64,000 nt of DNA from Foliimonas ilicis (GTDB lineage: Bacteria; Pseudomonadota; Alphaproteobacteria; Rhizobiales; Rhizobiaceae): assembly GCF_039939195.1 (NCBI RefSeq), contig NZ_JBDUUH010000011.1, forward strand, positions 124,001 to 188,000. The letters are read 5' to 3'. Positions 52,147-61,220 of the stretch are shown piece after piece. Made by a program: the position numbers and the translations under genes. The first letter of the stretch is position 1, and each line of letters begins with the position of its first letter. The notes under the pieces are model-generated. The model saw only the letters and a list, made by a program, of their open reading frames with translations. It did not search any database and was not told where the DNA came from.

Positions 52147-52351
52147 TCGCTCTGAACCATGTTATGTTTTTGCCTGAGCAATTCTGCTGCAGGGTCATTG
52201 TTGCGTGCGTTTTACCGGAAAATCTTCTGCATGGAAGAGGCTCGCCCGAAAAAGCCTTGCCCACGCGCTAATAGGGCGCACGGAACAATTCCTACCTACG
52301 CCACATTTCATCGATAGCCGCAACTTTTCCGATCAAGTTTTTAAGCCGCTT

Positions 52352-53314
52352 ATGACCCGCATTATACTGACATGCATAACAGCCGCCGCGCTGCTTGCAA
52401 CATCCTCAAGCTTTGCAACAGCGCAGCCGTCGCGCGAGCCGCAATATGTGATCGTCTCATTCGACGGCGCGCACGATCTGCGCCAATGGCAGCGAAGCCG
52501 CACGCTTGCGGCCCTCACCGGCGCGCGCTTCACCTATTTTCTGTCCTGCGTATTCCTGCTCTCGCCGGAAACCAAGAGCACCTACCATGCGCCGGGCAAA
52601 CGCGCCGGGCGCTCCAATGTCGGCTTCGCGCAGTCCAAACAGGAAGTGAAAGACCGGCTTTCCGAAATCTGGCTGGCGAAATCCGAAGGCCACGACATTG
52701 CCAGCCATGGCTGCGGGCATTTCGACGGCAAGGATTGGACAAAGGCGGACTGGACGAAGGAATTCACCGAATTCACCACCATTTTGCGCGATGCCTACAC
52801 GATCAACGGCATCAAGGGTGAGCCCGAAGGCTGGAAGGATTTCGCAGAAAGCGAGATAAAAGGCTTCCGCGCGCCCTATCTCGCGACGGGCAAAGCCCTG
52901 AATGCGGCCCTTTCGGATGCCGGCTTCACCTATGATGCCAGCGGCGTTTCGCGCGGTCCTGCCGAGCCGGTATCAAAAGGCGGGCTGAGCGAATTTTCGC
53001 TGCCGCTCATTCCAGAAGGCCCGCGCAGCAGGCCCGTCATCGCAATGGACTACAATCTCTATGTGCGCCATTCGGGCGGCGAGGAAGACGCAGCCAACTC
53101 CGCCATCTACGAGCAGCGCGCCTATGATGCGTTTCGCAAGGCTTTCGATGCCGAGCATGACGGCAAGCGCGTGCCGCTGCAGATCGGCTTTCACTTCACG
53201 CTGATGAATGACGGCGCTTACTGGCGCGCGCTGGAGCGTTTCGCGAAGGACGTATGCGTGATGGAAGACGTAGCCTGCATCAGCTACGCCGACTATCTCG
53301 CCCGTCAGAAGTGA
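52352..53314 (+). CDS. Polysaccharide deacetylase family protein
   Basis: A 320-residue exported NodB-fold enzyme. A signal peptide (MTRIILTCITAAALLATSSS, cleavage after ATA) is followed by the NodB motifs: VSFDGAHDLRQ (catalytic Asp and metal Asp region), HDIASHGCGHFDGKDWTKA (two metal histidines) and FRAPYLATG. It probably deacetylates an N-acetylated wall or surface polysaccharide. The longer frame upstream lacks similarity. Its last ten bases overlap the convergent bacA gene. Confidence 0.86.
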   Translation: MTRIILTCITAAALLATSSSFATAQPSREPQYVIVSFDGAHDLRQWQRSRTLAALTGARFTYFLSCVFLLSPETKSTYHAPGKRAGRSNVGFAQSKQEVKDRLSEIWLAKSEGHDIASHGCGHFDGKDWTKADWTKEFTEFTTILRDAYTINGIKGEPEGWKDFAESEIKGFRAPYLATGKALNAALSDAGFTYDASGVSRGPAEPVSKGGLSEFSLPLIPEGPRSRPVIAMDYNLYVRHSGGEEDAANSAIYEQRAYDAFRKAFDAEHDGKRVPLQIGFHFTLMNDGAYWRALERFAKDVCVMEDVACISYADYLARQK

Positions 53315-54567
53315 TCCGTCGCCTCGTCCCGGCCCTCGACATAACGCTGATCGATGTCGGGCAATTTCTCTCCATAGATGATCGCTTCGAAAGCGCGCAG
53401 GCGCTTATGGACCGAAAGCAGTTCCACGATCGTCGACCATGAATTGACGAGAAACTGGAATGACGCCGTTACCTGGCTGAAGGCGAAGCTGATCTGGTTC
53501 ATCAGGCCCAGCGTCAGCGTTCCGGCGATGAAGGACGGCACCATGATGACGAGCGAGAAAATGTTGTTCGCCTGAAGGTAGGTGTAGCGAACGACGTTGA
53601 AGTAGACATAGTGGAAATAGAGCCGGAAATAGTTCTTGCGCACATTTGAGAACAACACCTCCACAGTCGGTGGTTGAGCCCTCGCACCATCGTCTTCCCC
53701 GTAAACGAGTTCTTTTCTGTAGGCCGCTTCGGCGCGCTGATTCCTGAATTGCAGGCCGGGAAGCTTGTAGCCTGCCAAAGCCAGACTGACGGTTCCGAAT
53801 ACGGACCACAGCAAAGCCGCAACGACCAGCGGATGCGGTATCGGACCCAAAATCGGCAAGGCACCGATATGCGTGGAAAGATTGATGAGAACGGGCATGA
53901 AGGCGATCAGCGTCATTATGGACTCGATGAAACTCGTGCCCAACCCTTCCATGATCTGGGAAAAGCGCATCGTGTCTTCCTGAACGCGCTGTGCCGCACC
54001 CTCGATATGGCGCAGCGTCGGCCAATGCTCCATGTAGAAATCGTTCATCGCGTGACGCCAGCGGAACACCCAATGGCTGACGAAGAAGGCGTTTATGACG
54101 GCAATGTTCATGCCCAGCAGCGCCAGCCAGGTGAAGGTTCCGATCTGGACGTATAGCTGTCCTTCGGTTGACGTAACCGTCTTGGAAAGGATGCCCTGAA
54201 TCAGATCAAAAAACGGTCCGTACCAATTGTTGACCTCGACGCTGATCTGCACCTGAAAATAGGTGACGAACAAAACCAGTGCCGAGCCGAGGATCGACCA
54301 GCGCTGCCATGGATGCGGCGCGTACCAGTTCCAGAACGCATAAAAGGCAAGGACGCCGTACAGAAAGTACAGGTAGAACCACAGGAAGGGCGCAGACCAG
54401 AAAACCGCCACGCCGACGACCGGCGGAGCACCTGCAGCAACCGGCGGCAGACCGAAGACGGCCCCCAATTGCGCACCGCCGAAAAACCAGGCCAGAATCA
54501 GCGCGAGGCTCCACATGACGGCCGAAGTGAAGAACAGCTTCGGCTGCGGAAAGAAGGAAACGAACAC
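53305..54567 (-). CDS. bacA: BacA/SbmA peptide transporter
   Basis: A 420-residue inner-membrane protein with about eight hydrophobic helices. It has the SbmA/BacA family hallmarks: FYAFWNWYAPHPWQRWSILG, WRHAMNDFYMEHWPTLRHIE, GAAQRVQEDTMRFSQIMEG and FLVNSWSTIVELLSVHKRLR. SbmA/BacA proteins take up bleomycin and proline-rich or NCR peptides by proton motive force; bacA is needed for chronic Brucella infection and rhizobial symbiosis. There is no ABC ATPase domain. The GTG start has AAGGA ten bases upstream. It overlaps the deacetylase gene tail to tail. Confidence 0.94.
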   Translation of the reverse strand: MFVSFFPQPKLFFTSAVMWSLALILAWFFGGAQLGAVFGLPPVAAGAPPVVGVAVFWSAPFLWFYLYFLYGVLAFYAFWNWYAPHPWQRWSILGSALVLFVTYFQVQISVEVNNWYGPFFDLIQGILSKTVTSTEGQLYVQIGTFTWLALLGMNIAVINAFFVSHWVFRWRHAMNDFYMEHWPTLRHIEGAAQRVQEDTMRFSQIMEGLGTSFIESIMTLIAFMPVLINLSTHIGALPILGPIPHPLVVAALLWSVFGTVSLALAGYKLPGLQFRNQRAEAAYRKELVYGEDDGARAQPPTVEVLFSNVRKNYFRLYFHYVYFNVVRYTYLQANNIFSLVIMVPSFIAGTLTLGLMNQISFAFSQVTASFQFLVNSWSTIVELLSVHKRLRAFEAIIYGEKLPDIDQRYVEGRDEATDHF

Positions 54568-54666
54568 GTCGGAAAATTCCTTTCAGGACGCGATACAAAA
54601 CTGCCTGTCTTGCAGTCATGTTTCCTTCCGATGAAAGAAAATGCCTTACACAAGCAGATATATTCA

Positions 54667-55842
54667 CTACCTGAATTGTGGCGAATCTGTTGACGCCCGC
54701 GCCGACCATGCGATGCCTGCGCAAACCAGCAATGAAGCCGCTGCAACCAGTGACGGCACAACGAAACCGCCGGTCCACTCGGCCACTATTCCCGAAAATA
54801 TGGGACCGATGATCTGGCCAAGGCCAAACGAGGCCGTCATCAGTGCAAGGATCCTGCGCGGAGACAGAGGCGCAAGGCGTCTACCTGCCTGCAAGCCCAT
54901 CGCCGTGACGGCAATGAACGTCCCGCCAAGTAGAACACCGGCGATAAGCGGCCCCGTGTAGCCGCCAATCGTGACGCTGGCCGCGACGCCTACCGCCTCG
55001 ACAACGCAACTAAATGCGAAAGCCGACGCAAGACCGATGCGGGCCACGACCTTGTTCCAGAGCCATATCGATGGAATGCCCGCCAGCCCGGTGGCCAGCC
55101 ACACGATCGCTTCGAACACCGGGCCTGAATCGCCCTGACGGATAATCGCGACAAGGAATGTGGCCGTGATGACGTAGCCGAAGCCGAAAATGCCATAAGC
55201 GGCGATCATCTTGGCGAGTGCCGTGCTTTTCGGCAGTTTCGGCTCGCGGCGCGCCTCTCCGGTGACGACCGGCCCCTGATCCAGCATCAACCAGACAATG
55301 ACGAAGCCGCACGCCGACAGAGCCGCCGAGCCCAGCCAACCGGCGGGCCACGCGGCACCTTGCACGATCAAAACCGCCATCATCGCCGACGAAACGGCGA
55401 TACCCAGCCCGACGCCGCCGAAATGCATCGCCTGAAGATCCTCGCGCCTGGCCAGCGCCAGATGGCTGAACACGGTGGCGGAAACGAAAACCATTGCAAA
55501 GGCGCTGACCAGTCCCGCCAGAAACCGAACGATCAGGAAAATCGCGATGCTGTCGGTCAGCCCCATCATGCCGGAAAGCAAAGCACTTGCGCCAAGTGAC
55601 ACCAGGAATATCGGACGCTCTCGCCCATGCGCCCATCCGCCCGCAGCCAGAAGGGCGCCGACCAGGTAGCCAAGAAAATTCGCAGAGGCGATCAGGCCAG
55701 CATTGGCAGCCGACAGACCCAGTTCATCCATCATGCCGGGCAGGATTGGCGTATAGACGAACCGCCCGAAGCCCATGGCGACGGCCATGGCGATCATTCC
55801 GGCAATTGCATAACGAAAGGGAGAAGACGACTCAGAGCGCAT
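54667..55842 (-). CDS. MFS transporter, YbfB/YjiJ family
   Basis: A 391-residue twelve-helix transporter of the YbfB/YjiJ type: YAIAGMIAMAVAMGFGRFVY with PILPGMMDELGLSAANAGLI in helices 1-2, and LVGALLAAGGWAHGRERPI as the MFS motif-A loop. The substrate is unknown. The start is uncertain: ATG at 55842 gives the family length, but in-frame starts exist at 55863 and (GTG) 55929. It lies between the DUF1127 gene and bacA. Confidence 0.85.
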   Translation of the reverse strand: MRSESSSPFRYAIAGMIAMAVAMGFGRFVYTPILPGMMDELGLSAANAGLIASANFLGYLVGALLAAGGWAHGRERPIFLVSLGASALLSGMMGLTDSIAIFLIVRFLAGLVSAFAMVFVSATVFSHLALARREDLQAMHFGGVGLGIAVSSAMMAVLIVQGAAWPAGWLGSAALSACGFVIVWLMLDQGPVVTGEARREPKLPKSTALAKMIAAYGIFGFGYVITATFLVAIIRQGDSGPVFEAIVWLATGLAGIPSIWLWNKVVARIGLASAFAFSCVVEAVGVAASVTIGGYTGPLIAGVLLGGTFIAVTAMGLQAGRRLAPLSPRRILALMTASFGLGQIIGPIFSGIVAEWTGGFVVPSLVAAASLLVCAGIAWSARASTDSPQFR

Positions 55843-55900
55843 GGCGACGGACCATATTGCCATAGTCGCGCCGATCAACCTCCGAACACTGGTCCAGAGC

Positions 55901-56092
55901 CTATCTCTGGTCGGCGCAGTGTTTTTCACTTTGTCTGAATTTTACGGGGAATAGCGGCAGATCGCCCAATTCACGCAAGGACATGCGGGCAAGGTCGGGA
56001 TGCGAGAGCGGATCACGCTTCCAGGCCAGCCATTGTGCCTCGCGGCTTTCACGCTCGTTTGAACGATCGGACAATGAAAAGAAGCTGAACAT
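55901..56092 (-). CDS. DUF1127 small protein
   Basis: A 63-residue Arg-rich protein of the DUF1127 (YjiS-like) type, with REAQWLAWKRDPLSHPDLAR and MSLRELGDLPLF. The start MFSFFSLSD has GAAGG upstream. It is divergent from a LysR regulator, with 93 bp between them. In Brucella the LysR protein VtlR activates DUF1127 genes, and rhizobial DUF1127 proteins act in phosphate, RNA or stress control, so regulation by the adjacent LysR is a fair inference. Confidence 0.8.
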   Translation of the reverse strand: MFSFFSLSDRSNERESREAQWLAWKRDPLSHPDLARMSLRELGDLPLFPVKFRQSEKHCADQR

Positions 56093-56185
56093 CACAAGAT
56101 CGCCTTCTTTAGGTTTTCCGTATAGTGTTCTTATACAGAGCTTATCACAATCCAGATTCACAGTGAACGAGTTTAGAAAAACTTC
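56093..56185. promoter_or_regulatory. Divergent promoter region, DUF1127/LysR
   Basis: A 93-bp AT-richer stretch between two divergent starts, with TATAGTGTTCTTATA and AGAGCTTATCACAAT as possible promoter or LysR box elements. LysR proteins bind T-N11-A sites in such gaps and often control the divergent gene. Confidence 0.5.
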
Positions 56186-57091
56186 ATGCAGGCTCTCAAC
56201 CGCGTCCATCTCAACGGCCTTCGCGCCGTCGAAGCCGTCTACCGATGCGGATCACTTCAACGCGCTGCTGACGAACTCGGCGTTTCGCCAAGTGCCGTCA
56301 GCCAGCAGATAAACCGCACGGAAAGCCAGCTTGGCCGGGCGATCTTCGAGCGCACTTCGGGCGGGCTCGTCGCCAACGCGTTCGGGCAGGTGATGGGCGC
56401 ACGCCTTTCCGCCGGGTTTCGCGAACTTTCAGCGGCTGTGGCACTTGCCGACGACAATGCCGCGAACATACTCGTCATCTCCGTCGCTCCGGCCTTCGCC
56501 TCGCGATGGCTTGTTCCGCGCCTCAGCCGCTATCAGGCGCTTTATCCCGAAGTCAGCCTGCGCATCGACGCGTCCGTGCAGATTGCCGATCTCGACCGGT
56601 CGGACATCGATGTGGCGATACGCATGGGCAAGGGCGACTGGCCGAATACCAATGTCGAGCTTCTGCTTGCGCAGGAAATATTCCCGGTGTGCGCGCCGGG
56701 CGTGGCGGCACAGATAAAAACGCCCGCCGATCTCGCGAAATTCCCGATGATTTCCGATCAGAACACGATGTTTTCATCCGAAAGCTGGCTGATAAATGCG
56801 GGCATCGAGAATATTTCGATGAAATCCGGGCCTGTTTTTACCGATCCGGTGCTTTGCATCGAGGCCGCGATTGCCGGACAGGGCATCATGCTTGCCTGGC
56901 AATTGCTGGCGGCGGATGCGCTGGCGGATGGGCGTCTGGTCGATCCATTCGGATCGTCCGCCAAAAGCGGGCTGGGCTATTATCTGGCGACGCCCAAGAA
57001 CCGCCGTCCGAGTGAAAACGTCAATGGATTCAAGCGATGGATTTTTGCGGAAATCCAGAGCACGATCGACCGCATGTGCCCGCCACGCTGA
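56186..57091 (+). CDS. LysR family transcriptional regulator (GcvA-like)
   Basis: A 301-residue LTTR. The N-terminal winged HTH has GSLQRAADELGVSPSAVSQQ and RTESQLGRAIFERTSGGL (residues about 20-60), followed by a periplasmic-binding-like effector domain (DIDVAIRMGKGDWPN, VPRLSRYQALYPEVSLRI) of the GcvA subgroup. The neighbouring DUF1127 gene is the most likely target. The ATG follows the divergent gap; the M29 peptidase gene is next but 67 bp away. Confidence 0.9.
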   Translation: MQALNRVHLNGLRAVEAVYRCGSLQRAADELGVSPSAVSQQINRTESQLGRAIFERTSGGLVANAFGQVMGARLSAGFRELSAAVALADDNAANILVISVAPAFASRWLVPRLSRYQALYPEVSLRIDASVQIADLDRSDIDVAIRMGKGDWPNTNVELLLAQEIFPVCAPGVAAQIKTPADLAKFPMISDQNTMFSSESWLINAGIENISMKSGPVFTDPVLCIEAAIAGQGIMLAWQLLAADALADGRLVDPFGSSAKSGLGYYLATPKNRRPSENVNGFKRWIFAEIQSTIDRMCPPR

Positions 57092-57158
57092 AATAATATG
57101 GCGACAAGCGCCATCAGACTTTATGTAAAACCAAGACAGCAAGATTTGGAAAGCAGAC

Positions 57159-58415
57159 ATGACCTCACATATTCGCGACGTTTCCGCCTCCATCGATCCC
57201 GAAAAACTGGATAAATTGGGAGAGGTCGCGGTGAAAATCGGCCTGCAGCTTCAGGCCGGGCAGGATCTGGTCATGACCGCGCCGGTAGCGGCACTGCCGC
57301 TGGTGCGCCGCATCACCGAGCATGCCTATCGCGCGGGCGCCGGTCTGGTGACGACCTTCTATTCGGACGAGGAAACGACGCTCGCACGCTATCGTCATGG
57401 CCCCGACGCAAGCTTCGACCGGGCTTCCGGCTGGCTTTATGAGGGAATGGCCAAAGCGTTCGAAAACGGCGCGGCACGCCTTGCAATCGCAGGCGACAAT
57501 CCGATGCTTCTGGCCAAGGAAGACCCAACCAAGGTTTCGCGCGCCAACAAGGCGAATTCCATCGCCTACCAGCCAGCACTGGAAAAGATCGCAGGCTTCG
57601 ACATCAACTGGAATATCGTCGCCTACCCGAACCTTTCCTGGGCGAAGCAGGTGTTTCCTAATGACGCCGAAGACGTGGCGGTGGCCAAGCTTGCCGATGC
57701 CATTTTCGCCGCATCGCGCGTCGATGTCGCCGATCCGGTCGCAGCGTGGAAGCATCACAATGCGGAATTGCGCAAGCGCACCGAATGGCTGAACGGAAAG
57801 TCATTTCAGGCATTGCATTTCACCGGCCCCGGCACCGACCTCACGGTCGGCCTGGCGGATGGTCATGAATGGCATGGCGGTGCATCGACCGCGAAAAACG
57901 GCATCACCTGCAACCCGAATATCCCGACCGAGGAAGTGTTCACGACGCCGCATGCGCATCGCGTCGAAGGCCACGTATCCAGCACCAAGCCGCTGTCGCA
58001 TCAGGGCACGCTGATCGACGGCATTTCCGTGCGCTTCGAAGGCGGGCGGATCGTCGAAGCGAAAGCCACGCGTGGCGAGGAAGTGCTGAACAAGGTGCTC
58101 GATACGGACGAAGGCGCGCGTAGGCTTGGCGAAGTGGCCCTGGTGCCGCATTCGTCGCCGATTTCGAAAAGCGGTCTGCTGTTCTTCAACACGCTGTTCG
58201 ACGAAAACGCCGCCAGCCACATCGCGCTCGGCCAGTGCTATTCGAAATGCTTCATCGATGGCGCATCGCTGACGCCGGAGCAGATTGCGGCGCAGGGCGG
58301 CAACAAGAGCTTCATCCATATCGACTGGATGATCGGTTCCGACCAAATCGACGTCGATGGCATCGCCCAGGACGGCTCGCGCTCGCCGGTCATGCGCAAG
58401 GGCGAATGGGCGTAA
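57159..58415 (+). CDS. M29 family aminopeptidase
   Basis: A 418-residue metallo-aminopeptidase of the AmpS/PepS (M29) family. Conserved stretches include LTVGLADGHEWHGGAST, NIPTEEVFTTPHAHRVEGHV (metal ligands), HIALGQCYSKC and the C-terminal FIHIDWMIGSDQIDVDGI. It removes N-terminal residues from peptides with broad specificity. It is intracellular, without signal peptide. It converges on the ArsC-like gene. Confidence 0.92.
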   Translation: MTSHIRDVSASIDPEKLDKLGEVAVKIGLQLQAGQDLVMTAPVAALPLVRRITEHAYRAGAGLVTTFYSDEETTLARYRHGPDASFDRASGWLYEGMAKAFENGAARLAIAGDNPMLLAKEDPTKVSRANKANSIAYQPALEKIAGFDINWNIVAYPNLSWAKQVFPNDAEDVAVAKLADAIFAASRVDVADPVAAWKHHNAELRKRTEWLNGKSFQALHFTGPGTDLTVGLADGHEWHGGASTAKNGITCNPNIPTEEVFTTPHAHRVEGHVSSTKPLSHQGTLIDGISVRFEGGRIVEAKATRGEEVLNKVLDTDEGARRLGEVALVPHSSPISKSGLLFFNTLFDENAASHIALGQCYSKCFIDGASLTPEQIAAQGGNKSFIHIDWMIGSDQIDVDGIAQDGSRSPVMRKGEWA

Positions 58416-58426
58416 AGCTCAAATAG

Positions 58427-58777
58427 TCAGGCCGCGAACGCTTCCTCATAGCGTTCCGGCTTGAATCCGACGAGCAATTTTCCGTCCGTTTCAAGCACGG
58501 GCCGCTTGATCATGGAGGGCTGCGCCAGCATGAGCGCTATAGCTTTCTGCGCATCGAGGTCCTGCCTGTCGGCATCGGGAAGCTTGCGAAAGGTCGTGCC
58601 GGCACGGTTCAGCACCGTTTCCCAACCGGCCCGGTCGCACCACTCGACCAGCTTGCCGCGCTCGACCCCTTCGGCCTTGTAGTCGTGAAACCGATAGGTC
58701 ACATCATGGCTTTCCAGCCAGTTGCGGGCCTTTTTCATCGTGTCGCAGTTCTTGATGCCGTAGATGGTGACGCTCAA
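58427..58777 (-). CDS. ArsC/Spx family protein (YffB-like)
   Basis: A 116-residue thioredoxin-fold protein. The single active cysteine is in YGIKNCDTMKKARNWLESH, and PSMIKRPVLETDGKLLVGF is the ArsC/Spx RP loop. It resembles E. coli YffB, a glutathione-dependent reductase-like protein, rather than the true arsenate reductase at 23.7 kb. The start chosen is a TTG with GGAGA six bases upstream; another TTG lies six codons earlier. Confidence 0.82.
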   Translation of the reverse strand: MSVTIYGIKNCDTMKKARNWLESHDVTYRFHDYKAEGVERGKLVEWCDRAGWETVLNRAGTTFRKLPDADRQDLDAQKAIALMLAQPSMIKRPVLETDGKLLVGFKPERYEEAFAA

Positions 58778-58807
58778 TTCGATCTCCTTGCGCAATGAGA
58801 GGCTGTT

Positions 58808-59380
58808 TTAGCCGCACAGCCTCCAACTGCCGACCACATTGTACTGCGTTCGTCTCAATAAGCTGTGGACGAGAAAGAACTCCTTCGCGACAAAGCTGAT
58901 GGGCTCGATCTCGCGCGAAGGGATGTTTTCGGGGCAATAAAGCAATGTCATATGCGGGGTAAAATCCAACCCCGCCCTCAGACCGCACCTCAACATTGCG
59001 AGTGCAAGGCTCTGGTGGAATGCCGCCAATGCGTTGGACGCCTCGCCATATAGAACGCACGGATGATTGGCTGGTCTGCCGTTGAATGTCATCAGCCGAT
59101 CCAACGTAACTGTGACCGGTGCTGCCGTAACCGACTTTGCCGCCTGCGTTGCCGCAAAGATTGTCTTCGACTTGAGCCGCGTAAAATCGCCCACATGATT
59201 GAGTGACATATGCCTGCGTTCAATCGGCAGCATGCGGGATTTTATGCCAGCCAAGGATTTGATCTCTCGACCTATCTTTTGGCTTTTCAACGCAGTTTCC
59301 TTGTCTGGAAACAACGTGAAGAAAAGACGATTACGCCGCTTTGGCTCAGGATCACCAAAATCAAAGCTGAACTGACTCAT
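58808..59380 (-). CDS. 2'-5' RNA ligase/2H phosphoesterase family protein
   Basis: A 190-residue 2H-superfamily protein. The two catalytic motifs are visible: RRHMSLNHVGDF (HxS) near residue 56 and DFTPHMTLLYCPEN (HxT) near residue 140. Such enzymes ligate or hydrolyse 2'-5' bonds or cyclic phosphodiesters in RNA; the native substrate is unknown. GC content is lower than its neighbours. It stands alone upstream of the YffB-like gene. Confidence 0.83.
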   Translation of the reverse strand: MSQFSFDFGDPEPKRRNRLFFTLFPDKETALKSQKIGREIKSLAGIKSRMLPIERRHMSLNHVGDFTRLKSKTIFAATQAAKSVTAAPVTVTLDRLMTFNGRPANHPCVLYGEASNALAAFHQSLALAMLRCGLRAGLDFTPHMTLLYCPENIPSREIEPISFVAKEFFLVHSLLRRTQYNVVGSWRLCG

Positions 59381-59486
59381 GCACTCCTCCCAGGAAATGC
59401 CTCGCCCTCCATTTTTCTTTAACTAAGAACAAAACAAGAACATACGCAAGCGAATTTCGATGAATTGTATCATCGCCAGGGAGAGG

Positions 59487-60443
59487 TCACTCCGCGCGCC
59501 CGATCGGCCTGACGAAGCGCTGCTCCAGAACCTCTTTGCCCCATTGCCCTCCGGAATATTCTTCGGCCAATGAAAAGCCATGCGTCTCATAGAGGTGCCG
59601 GGCGGCGTCCAGACCGTGGAATGTCCAGAGATGCGTCTCGCGGAAACCCTGCCGGTCACAGAATTCGAGTGCCGCAGACAGCAGTTCCCTGCCTACCCCC
59701 TGACCTCGCACATCATCCCCGATGATAAACCAGCGCAGATGAGCGATGCCGGAACCCAAATCCTCACCGTCGATAGCCACCGTGCCGACGACCTCACCCT
59801 CTCGAACGGCAAGCCAGAGCCCGTTGCAGGGCCGGTCTATTCTTTCGGAAAACTCAGCCAGTCCAGCGGCGACCTTGGCTTCGAACGGGCGGCCGAAACC
59901 GGCGGTCCGTGCGTAATAATGGGCGTGCATCTCCGTGCATCGCGCCAGAGCACCGGGGCGGTAGCCCGTTTCGATGGTGATGGCGGACGGCGTATCCTCA
60001 ATCTTGCGACCAGCGGCGAGCGCGTCCGCGTAGAGCCGGAGGCCATCGGCGACAGTTCCGTGCTGGCTTGGGCTCAAGCGCGCCAAGGCCTCCCTCACCT
60101 GCCGCTTGGCAAAATTGTGGATGCCGGACACCGTCGTCTGTCCCTTGATCGTGAGCGAGAGGAGTTTCGTCCGGCCATCCGCCTTTCCGGGCGTCTCCAC
60201 CACCTCTCCCGTGTCCACGAGCTTGCGAAGCAAGCGGCTCACGCTCGACTTCTCCAGAGCCAGAAGATCGGCCAACTCGTTGGCCGTCATCGCGCCTTTC
60301 GCATCGATCTCCAGCAGAGCATGGACCGAGGATGGTGGCAGCCCGGTTCCGGCGAGGGCATCGCGCATGAAGCCAAGTTCCCGGACAAGGCGGCGCGATG
60401 CGTCACGGATAAGTTCGATCTGAGAGGCCGGTACCGTGGTCAC
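59487..60443 (-). CDS. MarR-GNAT fusion protein
   Basis: A 318-residue fusion. The N-terminal MarR winged HTH (LADLLALEKSSVSRLLRKL, then DGRTKLLSLTIKG as the wing) covers residues about 5-140, and a GNAT domain (LRWFIIGDDVRGQGVGRELL with the acetyl-CoA loop, LYETHGFSLAEEY) covers about 150-318. It may sense acetylation state or substrate while controlling transcription. The GTG start is chosen; the frame extends ten codons to a TTG that would lie in the likely operator. Confidence 0.87.
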   Translation of the reverse strand: MTTVPASQIELIRDASRRLVRELGFMRDALAGTGLPPSSVHALLEIDAKGAMTANELADLLALEKSSVSRLLRKLVDTGEVVETPGKADGRTKLLSLTIKGQTTVSGIHNFAKRQVREALARLSPSQHGTVADGLRLYADALAAGRKIEDTPSAITIETGYRPGALARCTEMHAHYYARTAGFGRPFEAKVAAGLAEFSERIDRPCNGLWLAVREGEVVGTVAIDGEDLGSGIAHLRWFIIGDDVRGQGVGRELLSAALEFCDRQGFRETHLWTFHGLDAARHLYETHGFSLAEEYSGGQWGKEVLEQRFVRPIGRAE

Positions 60444-60460
60444 TTTGATTACCCATTTTG

Positions 60461-60473
60461 TTGTATTATGCAA
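60461..60473. promoter_or_regulatory. MarR-like palindrome upstream of MarR-GNAT gene
   Basis: TTGTATTATGCAA is a near-perfect 13-bp palindrome (TTGYATNATRCAA form with one mismatch) 18-30 bp upstream of the GTG start, at the place expected for autorepression by the MarR domain. The site also covers the alternative TTG start. Confidence 0.5.
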
Positions 60474-60526
60474 CTATATGGGATCAAACCTTCACAATCC
60501 GCAAGGGCCTTTCGGCTTTGTTGCCC

Positions 60527-61204
60527 TTACCCCGCCGCCTGAACGACGGAAACCACAGTGCAGCTTTCGCCCGATGGGATCAGCAGCACCTGCCCGCCAT
60601 CTCTGGGCAGCTTATAGAGTGGCACCTGGCCAAGGTTTGATACGAGCGCGGCGCCTTCGGGGAAGCCCGCCAGTACATCCTGGCATTTCATGGAGAATGG
60701 CGCGATCCTGACCATTGCGCCTTCACAGGCAGACCCGTTTGGCGATGCGAAGACAACTCCTGCTGCCGCTCCGCTGTAGGATTCAGTAGCGTAGTTCATG
60801 CCGACAAGCGCCTGTACGGCATGCTTGTTGGGCTCGGTCTGGTTCCATTCCGAATGCACATCGTACTGCGCGCCGTCTCCAAGTATCTGCCCCAGAACCG
60901 GAAAGACCGTACCGCATGTGGTCAGGCCCGCCTGTTTGGCGTGAGCGAGGAAAGGCGTATCCGGCAATGCCGCGTTCGGCCCTCCAGCCGCGACCGATGC
61001 GTCTTGCGCGAAGACATCCTTGACGGCCGAAAATTGCATCGCGGCAATGCCCGCCGCTATCCCAACCGCAATGCCTGCTACCGAAATCAGTGCGGTGCGC
61101 ACCCAGCGCTTCTTCGGCTCACGAGGAACTTCGGGCGTTTCCTCCACGGCAGCACCGCCGTCTTTTCTGGACATGATGCGATCATGAATGGATTGCTGGT
61201 TCAT
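60527..61204 (-). CDS. Membrane-anchored periplasmic protein in adhesin operon
   Basis: A 225-residue protein: a charged cytosolic N-terminus (SIHDRIMSRKDGGAAVEETP), one membrane helix (TALISVAGIAVGIAAGIAAM, about residues 37-56), and a periplasmic domain with four cysteines (TTCGT, SACEG, MKCQD, ESCTV) that could form two disulfides. I do not recognise the family. It starts 16 bases after the IalB-like gene, which itself follows the adhesin gene, so it may assist adhesin export or folding. Its C-terminal VLLIPSGESCTVVSVVQAAG resembles the end of secreted beta domains. Confidence 0.7.
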   Translation of the reverse strand: MNQQSIHDRIMSRKDGGAAVEETPEVPREPKKRWVRTALISVAGIAVGIAAGIAAMQFSAVKDVFAQDASVAAGGPNAALPDTPFLAHAKQAGLTTCGTVFPVLGQILGDGAQYDVHSEWNQTEPNKHAVQALVGMNYATESYSGAAAGVVFASPNGSACEGAMVRIAPFSMKCQDVLAGFPEGAALVSNLGQVPLYKLPRDGGQVLLIPSGESCTVVSVVQAAG

Positions 61205-61220
61205 ATGGTCTCTTTTTCAT

